Assembly (NCBI GenBank): GCA_963708795.1 | Contig: CAVPUH010000004.1 | Coordinates: 124,001 to 188,000 of the forward strand | Direction of reading: 5' to 3' | Origin: DAIQRJ01 sp963708795 | GTDB lineage: Bacteria > Actinomycetota > Actinomycetes > Propionibacteriales > DAIQRJ01 | Length of the DNA: 64,000 nucleotides | In this document: positions 34,588 through 43,572 of the stretch, piece by piece | Numbering within the stretch: position 1 is the stretch's first letter | Layout of the letters: each line of letters begins with the position of its first letter | Notes under the pieces: model-generated | What the model was told of the DNA's origin: nothing | The model's database searches: none | What the model saw: the letters and a program-made list of their open reading frames with translations, nothing else | Translations under genes and position numbers: made by a program

Positions 34588-36717
34588 ATGCCCTCGGACC
34601 GCAGCATCCCCTCCTCCACCGACTCCCCCTCGACCACCGACTCCGCCCCTACCCCCGACGACCGCCCGGCCGTCCTCGACCGCGAACAGCACCACCTGGC
34701 GGTCGCCCGCGAGGCACTTCGCCGGATGCGTGAGCGGGTCGAATCGCTCGACGTCTCGGCGAGCACCGCGGACTGGGTCAGCCAGCTCTACCTGAAGTCC
34801 ACGATCGGCATCCGCATCGACCAGCTCGCCGAACTCCCCTCGACGCCGCTGTTCTTCGGACGACTCGACTACCAGCCCGACAGTGCACAGGGAGCCGAGA
34901 GCTTCCACGTCGGCCGCCGCCACGTGGCCGACGACGACGGCAACGCCCTCGTGGTCGACTGGCGCGCTCCGGTCTCGGTGCCGTTCTACCGGGCCAGCCC
35001 ACGCGATCCCCAGGGAGTGGCCAGGCGTCGCCGGTTCGGCTTCGCGGCCGGTGACCTCACGTCATACGAGGACGAGCGGCTCGACGGACCGGTGGACGGA
35101 TCGACCGACGACAGCGTGCTCGGCTCACAGATCCTCACCACCGAGATCGAACGCCCGCGCGTCGGCCCGATGCGCGACATCGTCGCCACCATCCAGCCTG
35201 AGCAGGACCTCATCGTCCGCACCGACATCGGTGACACGGTGTGCGTCCAGGGGGCGCCGGGTACCGGCAAGACCGCCGTCGGGCTCCACCGTGCGGCGTA
35301 CCTGCTCTACACCCACCGCGACCAACTGGCCCGGCAACGCCTCATGGTGATCGGCCCGAACGACGCGTTCCTGCGTTACATCGGGGCAGTCCTGCCCGCC
35401 CTCGGCGAGGTCGACGCCAGCCAGACGACCATCGACCAGCTCGTCGGCCACGTCCGGGTCCGGGCGGGCGAACCGGCCATTCTCGCCACGCTCAAGGGCG
35501 ACGCGCGGATGGCGACCGTGCTGGCCCGGGCACTGTGGTCCCGGCTCAACCCACCGACGGGACCGCTGGTCGTCACGCGCGGGTCGCGCCGGTTCCGGGT
35601 GCCCGCCTACGAGGTCGAGGAGAACATCCAGGCGCTGCGCGAACGAGGCGTCCGTTACGCGGCCGGCCGGGCGCTGCTGCCGCAACGTCTGGCCCACGCG
35701 GTGCTCCTGCGGATGGAGGCCGACGGCGACTCACCAGACGATCGGGTACAGAACGCCGTGGCCCGCAGCAAGGAGGTCAAGGCCTACGTGGACGACGTCT
35801 GGCCGGCCGCGAAACCCGAGCAGGTGCTGTTCGCCCTCTTCACCGATACCGACGCGCTCACCTCCGCCGCCGACGGTGTCCTGACCGACGACGAACAGGC
35901 CGGCCTCCTGTGGGATACCCCGCCTCGCTCGCCGGCGACCGCGCGGTGGACCCCGGCGGACGCGGCCCTGGTCGACGAGCTCGTCGACCTGCTGGAACGC
36001 ACGCCGAGTCTCGGCCATGTCGTCCTCGACGAGGCCCAGGACCTCTCGCCGATGCAGCTGCGAGCGGTCGGGCGACGGTGCAGTACCGGCTCGGCGACGG
36101 TCCTCGGCGACCTGGCCCAGGGGACGACGCCGTGGTCCGCGACGTCGTGGTCGGACGCGTTGAGCCATCTGGGAAAGCCGGATGCAGTGATCGAGGAGCT
36201 GACGCTGGGCTTCCGGGTTCCTGGTGCCGTCATCGACTACGCGGCTCGGCTGCTGCCGCGGATCGCGCCCGACCTGGCGCCCCCGCGGTCGATCCGGAGC
36301 TCGCGCGGCGAACTCGACCATCGGCAGGTGGCGCGTGCGAGCCTGCTCGTCCCGGCGCTGGTCGAGACGACGGCGGCGGTGGCCGCCGAACGCGAGGGCT
36401 CGATCGGCGTGATCGTCCCCGACGTGCTGGTGTCGAAGACCGACGCCGCGTTGGCCGCCGCCGGGGTCCTGCACTCCCGCACCGGCGAGAGCGACGATGC
36501 GACCACCCGGATCGACATCGTCCCGGCCAGCCTGGCGAAGGGCCTCGAGTTCGACCACGTGGTGCTGGCCGAGCCGGCGGGGATCGTGGACGGCGAGGCC
36601 GACGAGACCACCGGGCTGCGGCGGCTGTACGTCTGCCTGACCCGGGCCGTCACCTCGCTCGTGATCGTGGCGAACCGGCCGATGCCGGCGCTGCTGGACG
36701 ACCCGGTCCCGACCTGA
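34588..36717 (+). CDS. HelD/HelR-like RNA polymerase recycling ATPase (UvrD/Rep superfamily)
   Basis: 709 residues. Helical N-terminus (EQHHLAVAREALRRMRERVESL), then the HelD-typical block FGRLDY and VDWRAPVSVPFYRASPRDP. Walker A QGAPGTGKTAVGLHRAAYLLY; Walker B VVLDEAQDLSPMQLRAVGRR; motif IV-like GFRVPGAVIDYAARLLP; LAKGLEFDHVVLAEP and VCLTRAVTSLVIV near the end. Actinobacterial HelD/HelR proteins pry stalled RNA polymerase off DNA, and HelR confers rifampicin tolerance. That class fits by architecture; whether this one responds to rifamycins is not shown. Confidence 0.88.
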   Translation: MPSDRSIPSSTDSPSTTDSAPTPDDRPAVLDREQHHLAVAREALRRMRERVESLDVSASTADWVSQLYLKSTIGIRIDQLAELPSTPLFFGRLDYQPDSAQGAESFHVGRRHVADDDGNALVVDWRAPVSVPFYRASPRDPQGVARRRRFGFAAGDLTSYEDERLDGPVDGSTDDSVLGSQILTTEIERPRVGPMRDIVATIQPEQDLIVRTDIGDTVCVQGAPGTGKTAVGLHRAAYLLYTHRDQLARQRLMVIGPNDAFLRYIGAVLPALGEVDASQTTIDQLVGHVRVRAGEPAILATLKGDARMATVLARALWSRLNPPTGPLVVTRGSRRFRVPAYEVEENIQALRERGVRYAAGRALLPQRLAHAVLLRMEADGDSPDDRVQNAVARSKEVKAYVDDVWPAAKPEQVLFALFTDTDALTSAADGVLTDDEQAGLLWDTPPRSPATARWTPADAALVDELVDLLERTPSLGHVVLDEAQDLSPMQLRAVGRRCSTGSATVLGDLAQGTTPWSATSWSDALSHLGKPDAVIEELTLGFRVPGAVIDYAARLLPRIAPDLAPPRSIRSSRGELDHRQVARASLLVPALVETTAAVAAEREGSIGVIVPDVLVSKTDAALAAAGVLHSRTGESDDATTRIDIVPASLAKGLEFDHVVLAEPAGIVDGEADETTGLRRLYVCLTRAVTSLVIVANRPMPALLDDPVPT

Positions 36718-36739
36718 CGCTCAGCGTCTCCTCAGGTCG

Positions 36740-37256
36740 CAACACCGAGTGGTACGGCGAGCACCCGCACGCCGTGCGGCCCTGGGCGACCGGGTTGCTC
36801 GGCGACGCGAAGGCGGCCGCGGCCAACCGGACTTCGCAGGCAGGAGTGCGACGTTCTCCCAGGGTGCTCCGTACGAGGGCGAGCTGTACGTCTGTCTACT
36901 CCGACGGGCTCAACACCGACGTCCTCACCGAGCTCGGCTTCGTCATCACACCGGGGCTGGAGGACTACGCCAACGACGGGTACCAGGCCACGATCTCGGC
37001 GCAGAACCTCGACCGGATCGACGCCGACGTCATCGTGTTCGCGACCGAGAAGGACGCCGACCGGGAGGCACTGGACGCGATGTCGACCTTCTCGTCGCTC
37101 GACGCGGTGAAGAACAACCGGTCCGTCTACTCGAACGCGAGGCTGTCCGGCGCCATCTGATTCATGACCCCGTCGGCGCTGACCTACGTCGCCGAACACC
37201 TGACGCCGCACCTGGCCACGGCCCCGGCCGGGAAGGCCCCGCGCGAGTTGGTCTGA
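36740..37256 (+). pseudogene. relic of an iron-siderophore ABC transporter substrate-binding protein
   Basis: A run of fragments matching the C-terminal lobe of FecB/FepB-like binding proteins: PDFAGRSATFSQGAPYEGELY in one frame (36830-36890), then YSDGLNTDVLTELGFVITPGL through DADVIVFATEKDADREAL in another to 37160. There an in-frame TGA interrupts; the same frame resumes as FMTPSALTYVAEHLTPHLA and ends at 37256. The N-terminal lobe and signal peptide are absent. Two frame changes, a nonsense codon and missing 5' half make this a true pseudogene and not a sequencing artefact. No permease or ATPase partner is present. Confidence 0.75.
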
Positions 37257-37275
37257 GTCCTGTCAGGCTGACGGC

Positions 37276-38241
37276 GTGAGCGACATGGAGAGCGACCCGC
37301 GGGAGACGGCCAGCGCACCGGGAGCGACCGGCGGCGGTCCTGAGCTGCTGGTGCTCGACCCCCGGGTCGTGCCGCTCGGGGGTGTTCGCGGCATCACGGT
37401 GGCCAGGACCCTTCCGCACCGGGACCTGCCCACGGTGGGCGCGTGGTGCTTCCTCGATCACTTCGGGCCGGACCCGGCGCCGATGCGCGTGCTGCCCCAT
37501 CCGCACATCGGCCTCCAGACCGTCACGTGGTTGTTCGCCGGCGAGGTCCGACACCGCGACAGCCTGGGCAGCGACGTCGTCATCCGCGCCGGCGAGCTCA
37601 ACGTGATGACGAGTGGCGACGGCATCGCGCACTCGGAGCTCACGCCGGCCTCGGACGAGGCAGGGATGAGCCTGCACGGCCTGCAGCTGTGGGTGGCGCT
37701 GCCCGACGAGCGGCGCCGGGGCGAGCCGGCATTCGAACACCATGCGCGGCTGCCGCTGGTGCGAGCCGGCGCGCTGACCGCCCGCATCCTCCTCGGATCG
37801 TTCGGCGGCGTGACCTCACCGGCGACGACGTTCAGCCCGCTCCTGGGCGCTCAGCTCGACCTGACGCACGGCGCCGCCGACTGCCATCTCGACCCCGGCT
37901 TCGAGCATGCCGTCCTGGTGGTGTCGGGCTCGGTGACGGTCGACGGGCTGCCGATCGGTGCCGGCCGGCTGGTGCATCTCGGCGCGGGCCGATCCGAGCT
38001 GGCGCTCGCTACTGACGGGCAAGCGCGCCTCATGCTCCTCGGGGGTCCGGCGTGGACGGAGCCGTTGGTGATGTGGTGGAACTTCGTAGCCCGCGACCAC
38101 GAAGAGATCGTGGCGGCGCGCTCGGACTGGGAAGGGCACTCGACGCGGTTCGGCCCGGTCGCGGGTCACGCCGGCGAGCGCATCCCGGCACCACCGATAC
38201 CGCCGACCCGGATGCTGCCGCGCCGTCGACGCCCGACCTGA
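37276..38241 (+). CDS. pirin family protein
   Basis: 321 residues from the GTG at 37276. Bicupin with the pirin metal-binding histidines in RVLPHPHIGLQTVTWLF and SGDGIAHSELTP, and the block RAGELNVMTSG. The second cupin is more divergent (FEHAVLVVSGSVTVDG). Bacterial pirins include quercetinase-like dioxygenases and redox regulators, so the activity is open. It begins 20 bases after the relic binding-protein gene and has no apparent functional partner. Confidence 0.92.
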   Translation: MSDMESDPRETASAPGATGGGPELLVLDPRVVPLGGVRGITVARTLPHRDLPTVGAWCFLDHFGPDPAPMRVLPHPHIGLQTVTWLFAGEVRHRDSLGSDVVIRAGELNVMTSGDGIAHSELTPASDEAGMSLHGLQLWVALPDERRRGEPAFEHHARLPLVRAGALTARILLGSFGGVTSPATTFSPLLGAQLDLTHGAADCHLDPGFEHAVLVVSGSVTVDGLPIGAGRLVHLGAGRSELALATDGQARLMLLGGPAWTEPLVMWWNFVARDHEEIVAARSDWEGHSTRFGPVAGHAGERIPAPPIPPTRMLPRRRRPT

Positions 38242-38244
38242 CGA

Positions 38245-39372
38245 TCAGGCCGTCCGGCGTTCGACGGTCGCAGCGCCGAGCAGCCGAGCCACGTTCGTCG
38301 CCGCCTCACGACCCGCCCGGTTCGCGCCGATCGTGCTCGCGGACGGGCCGTACCCGACGAGCTGGATGCGCGGGTCGCGCACGACCCCCGTCCCGTCCAT
38401 CCGGATCCCGCCGCCGGGTTCGCGAAGGTGCAGTGGCGCCAGATGGTCGAGCGCCGCGCGGAATCCGGTGCACCAGAGGATGACGTCGACGTGTTGGTAG
38501 CCGCCGTCGGGCCAGCGCACACCGTGCGGCTCGATCCGGGCGAACATCGGCCGCCGGTCGTAGACCCCTCGGGCCGCGGCCTCGGCTTCCTGCGGTCGAA
38601 GGCGAAGGCCGGTGACGGACACCACGCTCTCGGGGACGAGACCCGACCGCACGCGCTGATCCACCAGCGCGACGGCGGCGCGTCCGATCTCCGGGCTGAA
38701 CCGATCTTCGGTGCGCCAGCGTGGCGGCCGCCGCGTCACCCAGGTCGTCTCGGCGACTCCCGAGATCTCCGCCAGCAGCTGGACCGCCGACGCGCCCCCG
38801 CCGACGACGAGCACGTGCCGGCCGGCGAACGGCTCGGGCCCGCGGTACTCGGCGGTGTGCAGGCTCCGGCCGCGGAAGCTCCGGACGCCGGGGTAGCTGG
38901 GCACGAACGGTTTGGTCCAGGTCCCGGTCGCGTTCACCAGGGTCCGGGTACGCCAGGTTCCCTGGTCGGTCACGACATCGAGCAAGGGCTCGTCGGTGCC
39001 GAGGCTGTCCTGCACCCGGCGGACGACGACCGGACGGCGCACGTCGATCCCGTGTCGAGCCTCGTACGCGGCGAAGTAGGCCGGCACCGCGACGTTCGCC
39101 GGCTCGTCGGCCGGCAGGTCGACCGTGGCGTCGCGATCGCCGGGAAGTCCCGGGAGCCGGTAGATCCCGTGCACGTCGGCGACGGTCAGGGTCGGCCACC
39201 GGTGCTGCCAGGCTCCTCCCGGGTCGGGATTGTGATCGAGCACCACGCTGCCGCCCGGCCGGGGCACGCCGTCGCGAGCAGTCAGTCGCCGCAGGTGAAA
39301 GGCGGCCGAGAGACCGGCCTGACCGGCGCCCACGACCACCACGTCGACCAACCCACGATCGCTGCTGCGCAC
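38245..39372 (-). CDS. FAD-dependent flavin monooxygenase-like oxidoreductase
   Basis: 375 residues from the GTG at 39372. FAD Rossmann motif VVVVGAGQAGLSAAFHL at the N-terminus; a GGxW block (NPDPGGAWQHRW) that follows the FAD motif in flavin monooxygenases; an NADPH-binding GRHVLVVGGGASAVQLLAEI in the middle; and a C-terminal LVGYGPSASTIGANRAGREAA. It fits the small bacterial FMO/CzcO-like group acting on soft nucleophiles or as a metal-linked reductase. The substrate is unknown. Divergent from the HD-domain gene by 68 bases; no Shine-Dalgarno seen, perhaps leaderless. Confidence 0.87.
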   Translation of the reverse strand: MRSSDRGLVDVVVVGAGQAGLSAAFHLRRLTARDGVPRPGGSVVLDHNPDPGGAWQHRWPTLTVADVHGIYRLPGLPGDRDATVDLPADEPANVAVPAYFAAYEARHGIDVRRPVVVRRVQDSLGTDEPLLDVVTDQGTWRTRTLVNATGTWTKPFVPSYPGVRSFRGRSLHTAEYRGPEPFAGRHVLVVGGGASAVQLLAEISGVAETTWVTRRPPRWRTEDRFSPEIGRAAVALVDQRVRSGLVPESVVSVTGLRLRPQEAEAAARGVYDRRPMFARIEPHGVRWPDGGYQHVDVILWCTGFRAALDHLAPLHLREPGGGIRMDGTGVVRDPRIQLVGYGPSASTIGANRAGREAATNVARLLGAATVERRTA

Positions 39373-39440
39373 GAGGTGAGAACAGCCGGCGCGGCGGCGG
39401 TTGTTCCGAGCGTGCGGCCGACCGGTGTTCGATACCCCTT

Positions 39441-40091
39441 GTGAGCGCACCCGAGCCGGACCCCAGACGTCGGCTCCGCGCGCGGTGGGAGCGCCTGCTG
39501 CCGGCCCCGTCGGAGGTCGGAGCGATCGTCGGCGCGGACCTGCTGGCCCGCTGGTCGGCGCCGTCGCGCCGCTACCACGACACGCTCCACCTGGCCGAGG
39601 TCCTCGACCGGCTGAACCGCCTCCCGGGCGGGCGTGGGGTTCCGGTACGACTGGCCGCCTGGTTCCACGACGCCGTGTACGACACCACCGCCCCGGCTGG
39701 GGCGAGCGAGGAGGCGTCGGCGACTCTCCTCGATCACCTCGGCCCGGCCTGCGGGTTCGACGAGCCTTCGGTGATCGAGGCGGCTCGGCTCGTCCGGTTG
39801 ACGGCGACGCACGAGGTGTCGCCGGGAGATCGGAATGCCGCCGCGCTCTCCGATGCCGACCTGGCCATCCTCGCGGCGCCACCGGAGCGTTACCTCGACT
39901 ACGCAGCCGGGGTCCGAGCGGAGTACGCCCACGTGAGCGACGACGCGTTCAACACCGGCCGTGCGGCCGTGCTGTCCCGGCTGCTCGCGCTCGACCCGAT
40001 GTTCGCGACGGCGCCGGGGCGCGCCCGGTGGGAGGCGCGGGCCCGGTCGAACGTCGCGGTCGAACTGCGGATGCTGCACGACAGCCGCTGA
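39441..40091 (+). CDS. predicted metal-dependent HD-superfamily phosphohydrolase
   Basis: 216 residues from the GTG at 39441. The metal histidines are in RRYHDTLHLAEVLDRL and AAWFHDAVYDT (HD), with later helices carrying ARLVRLTATHEV and SDADLAILAAPPERYLDYAAGVRAEY. This matches a family of compact bacterial HD proteins of unknown substrate. The pattern Y-H-x3-H...H-D is complete, so it is probably catalytic. Converges on the S66 peptidase gene. Confidence 0.85.
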   Translation: MSAPEPDPRRRLRARWERLLPAPSEVGAIVGADLLARWSAPSRRYHDTLHLAEVLDRLNRLPGGRGVPVRLAAWFHDAVYDTTAPAGASEEASATLLDHLGPACGFDEPSVIEAARLVRLTATHEVSPGDRNAAALSDADLAILAAPPERYLDYAAGVRAEYAHVSDDAFNTGRAAVLSRLLALDPMFATAPGRARWEARARSNVAVELRMLHDSR

Positions 40092-40109
40092 TCGGGCCGT
40101 CCCGGTGGC

Positions 40110-41066
40110 TCAGAGCAGCGCCGGCTCGATCAACCGGAACGTGCCCGCGTCGGCGTCGAGCTCGGCCCGGACCCCGAGCGCCAGCGTCCGGTTCGGTTCA
40201 CCGTGCCCGATCGGCACGCCTGACAGGATCGGCACGCCCAGGCCGCCGAGGCGTTCCGCGCACACCTCGATCGCCGGCGCCGGATTCTCCTTGTCCTCCT
40301 TGGGCCCGCACTCGGTGAACTGGCCGAGCACCACCGCGACCACGCCGTCGAACCAGCCGGCCCGGAGCAGGCTCGTGAGATAGCCGTCGATCCGGTACGG
40401 CTCCTCGGTCACGTCCTCGACGAACGCGATGGCGCCGTCCCGGCTCGGGAGCTGAGTCCGGCTGCCGAGCGTGGAGGCGAGCAGCGACAGGTTGCCGCCC
40501 GTGACCCAGCCGGTGGCGCGGCCACCCCGGACCGTGGCCGTCGCAGCGCCGCCGACGAGGTCCATCGCGTCGTCGCCGTCGGGATCGAAGATCACCGAGC
40601 GCAGGTGCCCGACGGTCGGCGCGCTGTCCCGCACGCGGCTCGATCCGAGCATCGGCGCGTGCAGGCTGGCGAGGCCCAGACGGGTCGCGACGGCCTCGTG
40701 GACGCAGGTCACGTCGCTGTAGCCCAGCAGGACCTTGGGCCGTGCTCGCGCGCATCGGTCCCAGTCGATCAGGTCGAGCATCCTGGCCGCGCCGTAGCCG
40801 CCGCGTGCGGACCACACGGCGGCGAACCGATCGTCGCACCACGCCGTGGTGAAGTCGCCGGCCCGGAGTTCGTCGGAGCCGGCCAGGAAGGGCGCCGGAC
40901 CACTGGTCCGCACGCTCGGGAACAGCGTGGGCTCGAGACCGAGCGAGCGGGCCAGTTCTTCGGCCAGGAGGTCGTCGCCGGGTTCCAGCGGGGACGACGT
41001 GGCGATCACGGCCACCTCGTCGCCGGCCCGGAGCCGGGCGGCTCGGGCAAAGGTCGGTGTGCTCAC
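40110..41066 (-). CDS. S66 family serine peptidase (LD-carboxypeptidase / MccF-like)
   Basis: 318 residues from the GTG at 41066, which overlaps the MFS stop (GTGA). Ser-Glu-His set: nucleophile Ser in KVLLGYSDVTCVHEAV, Glu in AIAFVEDVTEEPYRID, His in SGVPIGHGEPNRTL. ARGGYGAARMLDLIDW is a family block. S66 contains cytoplasmic LD-carboxypeptidases of murein recycling and the MccF immunity peptidases that destroy microcin C-like peptidyl-nucleotides. Coupling to an exporter under an ArsR-type gene leans toward self-protection, but this is inference. Confidence 0.9.
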   Translation of the reverse strand: MSTPTFARAARLRAGDEVAVIATSSPLEPGDDLLAEELARSLGLEPTLFPSVRTSGPAPFLAGSDELRAGDFTTAWCDDRFAAVWSARGGYGAARMLDLIDWDRCARARPKVLLGYSDVTCVHEAVATRLGLASLHAPMLGSSRVRDSAPTVGHLRSVIFDPDGDDAMDLVGGAATATVRGGRATGWVTGGNLSLLASTLGSRTQLPSRDGAIAFVEDVTEEPYRIDGYLTSLLRAGWFDGVVAVVLGQFTECGPKEDKENPAPAIEVCAERLGGLGVPILSGVPIGHGEPNRTLALGVRAELDADAGTFRLIEPALL

Positions 41067-42382
41067 GCGGTCGCCGCCGGCGTGGTGGTACCGGCGGCCG
41101 CCCCTGCGCCCGGATCATCGGGGCCCTGATCGAGATCCGGGTCGGCGTCGTCGGGCCGGAGGTCGCCCCACTCCGATGCCATCGGCACTTCACGCACGGC
41201 CTTGCTGAGGGTCACGATCGTGGCCGCGACGAAGAGCAGCGCGACGAAGAGGTACATGGCGACGTAGTGGCTCTCATGGGCCAACAGCCAACCACCCAGG
41301 AGCGGCGCGATGGGTGTCGCGGCCATGGCGACGAACATGATGGCCGACATCGACCTGCCCTGCAGGCGGTCGGGCGTGATCGCGGCACGGTAGGCCATCA
41401 GCGCGGCGTTCCCGATCGGGTTGATCAGCATGCCGATCGCGACCAGGCCGCCGATGACGAGGACGCTGTCGGTGAACGGGATCGGCACGCACACCGCCGC
41501 CCACACCCAGAACACGGCGATGGCGAGCATGCCGGGTCGCACCCGCTTCATCACGGTCCCCGTGAGCAGTGAGCCGGTGATCGCCGCCACCCCGGCGATC
41601 GTGTCGATGAGCCCGATCGCGGCGGGCGGAACGCCGCGTTGGAACAGGTAGAGGTTGACGACCAGGAACAGCCCGTTCGCCCCCAGGTTGATGATCGCCG
41701 CACAGATGAGGACCACCCGCAGGAAGGCGTTCGACCAGACGAACACCAGTCCTTCCTTGATCTCCCGCAGCAGGTGGGGTTCGGGCGGCCGCGGGGGCGC
41801 CGGCAGGGGCGTCCGGATGAACAGCAGCAACACGAACGACAGCGCATAGGTCACCGCGCCGACCACGAACGGGAACGCCCGGCCGACCTGCAGGAGCGCC
41901 CCGCCGGCCGGGCCGCCGATGAGCCCGGCAGCGGCCTGTCGCGCCTGGTTGGCGCCCAGGGCCGCCGGCAGTTTGGTGGTCGGGACGACCAACGGCAGCG
42001 CCGCGTTCTCGGCCGGCGCGAAGAACAGCCCGCTGGCGGTCACGCCGAACGCGACGACCATGAGGTGGGCCAGGGTGAGCCGGCCGGCCGACGCGGCGAG
42101 GACGAGCGTCGCGAACAGCACCGCACCGATGCCCTCGCTGGCGAGCATGACCGCCCGCCTCGGCCAGCGGTCCACCAGCGCACCCGCCGGGAGACTGAGC
42201 AACCACTGCGCGAGACCGGCGGCCGTACCGACCAGGCCCGCCTGGATCGTCGAGCCCGTGATCTGCAGGGCGACGAGGGGGAAGACGAACATGCCCATCG
42301 AGACGCCGACACCCGAGACGGTCTGCCCGGTCAGGAGCAGCAGGTAGTCCCGGTTGCGGAGCAACGAGTCCTGCGTGGGCAC
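41063..42382 (-). CDS. MFS drug-type exporter coupled to the S66 peptidase
   Basis: 439 residues from the GTG at 42382. Twelve transmembrane segments; SLPAGALVDRWPRRAVMLAS is the MFS loop motif after helix 2, and FFAPAENAALPLVVPTTKLPAALGANQA fits the MFS_3/EntS-like exporters. A hydrophilic tail rich in Asp/Pro/Ala follows (from about residue 405). Its TGA overlaps the peptidase GTG, so both are made from one message. The ArsR-family gene lies upstream on the same strand, across the 13-bp tandem repeats. Confidence 0.87.
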   Translation of the reverse strand: MPTQDSLLRNRDYLLLLTGQTVSGVGVSMGMFVFPLVALQITGSTIQAGLVGTAAGLAQWLLSLPAGALVDRWPRRAVMLASEGIGAVLFATLVLAASAGRLTLAHLMVVAFGVTASGLFFAPAENAALPLVVPTTKLPAALGANQARQAAAGLIGGPAGGALLQVGRAFPFVVGAVTYALSFVLLLFIRTPLPAPPRPPEPHLLREIKEGLVFVWSNAFLRVVLICAAIINLGANGLFLVVNLYLFQRGVPPAAIGLIDTIAGVAAITGSLLTGTVMKRVRPGMLAIAVFWVWAAVCVPIPFTDSVLVIGGLVAIGMLINPIGNAALMAYRAAITPDRLQGRSMSAIMFVAMAATPIAPLLGGWLLAHESHYVAMYLFVALLFVAATIVTLSKAVREVPMASEWGDLRPDDADPDLDQGPDDPGAGAAAGTTTPAATA

Positions 42383-42540
42383 CGAGGCCGCCTTTCATCC
42401 CCTGCGTCGATCGACCGCAGAAATGTGAAGATAGTGCTTCACATCTCGGCTGGCAAGCAGGTCTCGTACCGTCGGCCGGGCAGAAGTCGGCGGACGCGTC
42501 CGGGCCACGCTCACAGCCGGCTCTGCGACGGACTTCGGCC

Positions 42541-42614
42541 GGCTCGGCGGTACGGCTCGGCGGTACGGCTCGGCGGTACGGCTCGGCGGTACGGCTCGGC
42601 GGTACGGCTCGGCC
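42541..42614. repeat. 13-bp tandem repeat, five full copies plus a partial
   Basis: Unit GGCTCGGCGGTAC, five perfect head-to-tail copies from 42541 to 42605, then GGCTCGGCC. It lies in the 242-base gap between the ArsR-type gene and the MFS gene, upstream of the MFS start. The perfect copies imply recent slippage; copy number may vary between strains. No other gene or site is visible in the gap. Confidence 0.9.
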
Positions 42615-42624
42615 GGCTGAGCGG

Positions 42625-43242
42625 TCAGTCGGACTCGGTGGCCGGGTCATCGTCGGTCTGCGCAGCGGGGATCGTGTGGACGTCGACCGACGGGATCACC
42701 GTCATCCCCACGCGAACCCTGGCGACGCCGGGGCGGTCGGCCGATCGACCCCGGTACCGGTCGATGACCGCACCCAGTTCGTCCGTGAGGCTGCCGACCT
42801 CGCTCGCCGTCAGGGTCTCGACGTAGGAGGTCATGCTGGCGGCACTCTGCCACTCGGGGGGCAGCTGCGGCTCGGCTTCGGCGTACCGCTCGAACGCCTG
42901 GAGCTGACCCTGCATGACTGTGGAGACGAGCATGGCCGACGCGACGAGTTGAGCTCGCGACGTCGGCTGCGTCAGGGTGATCCCGCTTCCGCACGCCCGC
43001 CACGGACGCTCCCGCCCGTCGGTTCCCGACTCGTCCCGCTCGACGATGCCGAGCTTGGCCATCGCCCGCAGGTGGTAACTCATCGCGCTCGGGCTCAGGC
43101 CCGCCAGAGCCGCCAGCTGGGTGGACGTCGCGACCCGGCCGGAGAAGAGCTCGTCGATCACCACCACTCGCGCCGGATGACTCAGGGCCCTGATGACGCT
43201 GGGATCGGCCAGCGAGATGGGCGGGCGCTCGTCGTCGGGCAT
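42625..43242 (-). CDS. ArsR-family (HTH_20-like) transcriptional regulator
   Basis: 205 residues from the ATG at 43242 (a GTG at 43251 is also in frame). N-terminal winged helix: VIRALSHPARVVVIDELF, then STQLAALAGLSPSAMSYHLRAMAKLGIVER, the recognition helix. No metal-site cysteines of the ArsR/SmtB type. The C-terminal 110 residues are mostly helical and would form the dimer or effector domain. Upstream of the MFS exporter and S66 peptidase on the same strand, it is the likely regulator of that pair. Confidence 0.87.
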   Translation of the reverse strand: MPDDERPPISLADPSVIRALSHPARVVVIDELFSGRVATSTQLAALAGLSPSAMSYHLRAMAKLGIVERDESGTDGRERPWRACGSGITLTQPTSRAQLVASAMLVSTVMQGQLQAFERYAEAEPQLPPEWQSAASMTSYVETLTASEVGSLTDELGAVIDRYRGRSADRPGVARVRVGMTVIPSVDVHTIPAAQTDDDPATESD

Positions 43243-43266
43243 GCCCGCCACCCTAAGTCGGCGAGG

Positions 43267-43563
43267 TCATCGCCGGCTCGCCACCGGATCGACCTCGGCA
43301 TCGGGCGGCGGGCGGCGGATCCGCAGACCCGCGCGGCGCAGGGCGGCGACGAGCTCGCGGCTGCGGACCGGGCGAGCGCCGGCGGTGACCATGTCGTCGT
43401 AGCGCTCGGCGGGGACGTCGTAATGGTCGAGATCGAAGCCCCTGCGGGGGATCCCCACCCGGTCCGCGAACTCATGGAGCTCGGCGAACGACGTGTCGCT
43501 GGCCAGATGCGACCACAGTCGCCCACGACTCGGCACGAGCGGAGGATCGATCAGCACGGCCAC
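43267..43563 (-). CDS. DUF4031 domain-containing protein
   Basis: 98 residues from the GTG at 43563, 9 bases after the CutC stop. It begins VLIDPPLVPSRGRLWSHLASD and has LHEFADRVGIPRRGFDLDHYDVP and ARPVRSRELVAALRRAGLR: the conserved small DUF4031 family, with several invariant Asp, His and Arg residues suggestive of a catalytic or metal site. Function unknown. Probably co-transcribed with cutC. Confidence 0.85.
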   Translation of the reverse strand: MAVLIDPPLVPSRGRLWSHLASDTSFAELHEFADRVGIPRRGFDLDHYDVPAERYDDMVTAGARPVRSRELVAALRRAGLRIRRPPPDAEVDPVASRR

Positions 43564-43572
43564 CGATCGCCC

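Noticed and set aside
42541..42614. CRISPR array
   Set aside because: Repeats are 13 bp with no spacers and no cas genes nearby; simple tandem repeat.
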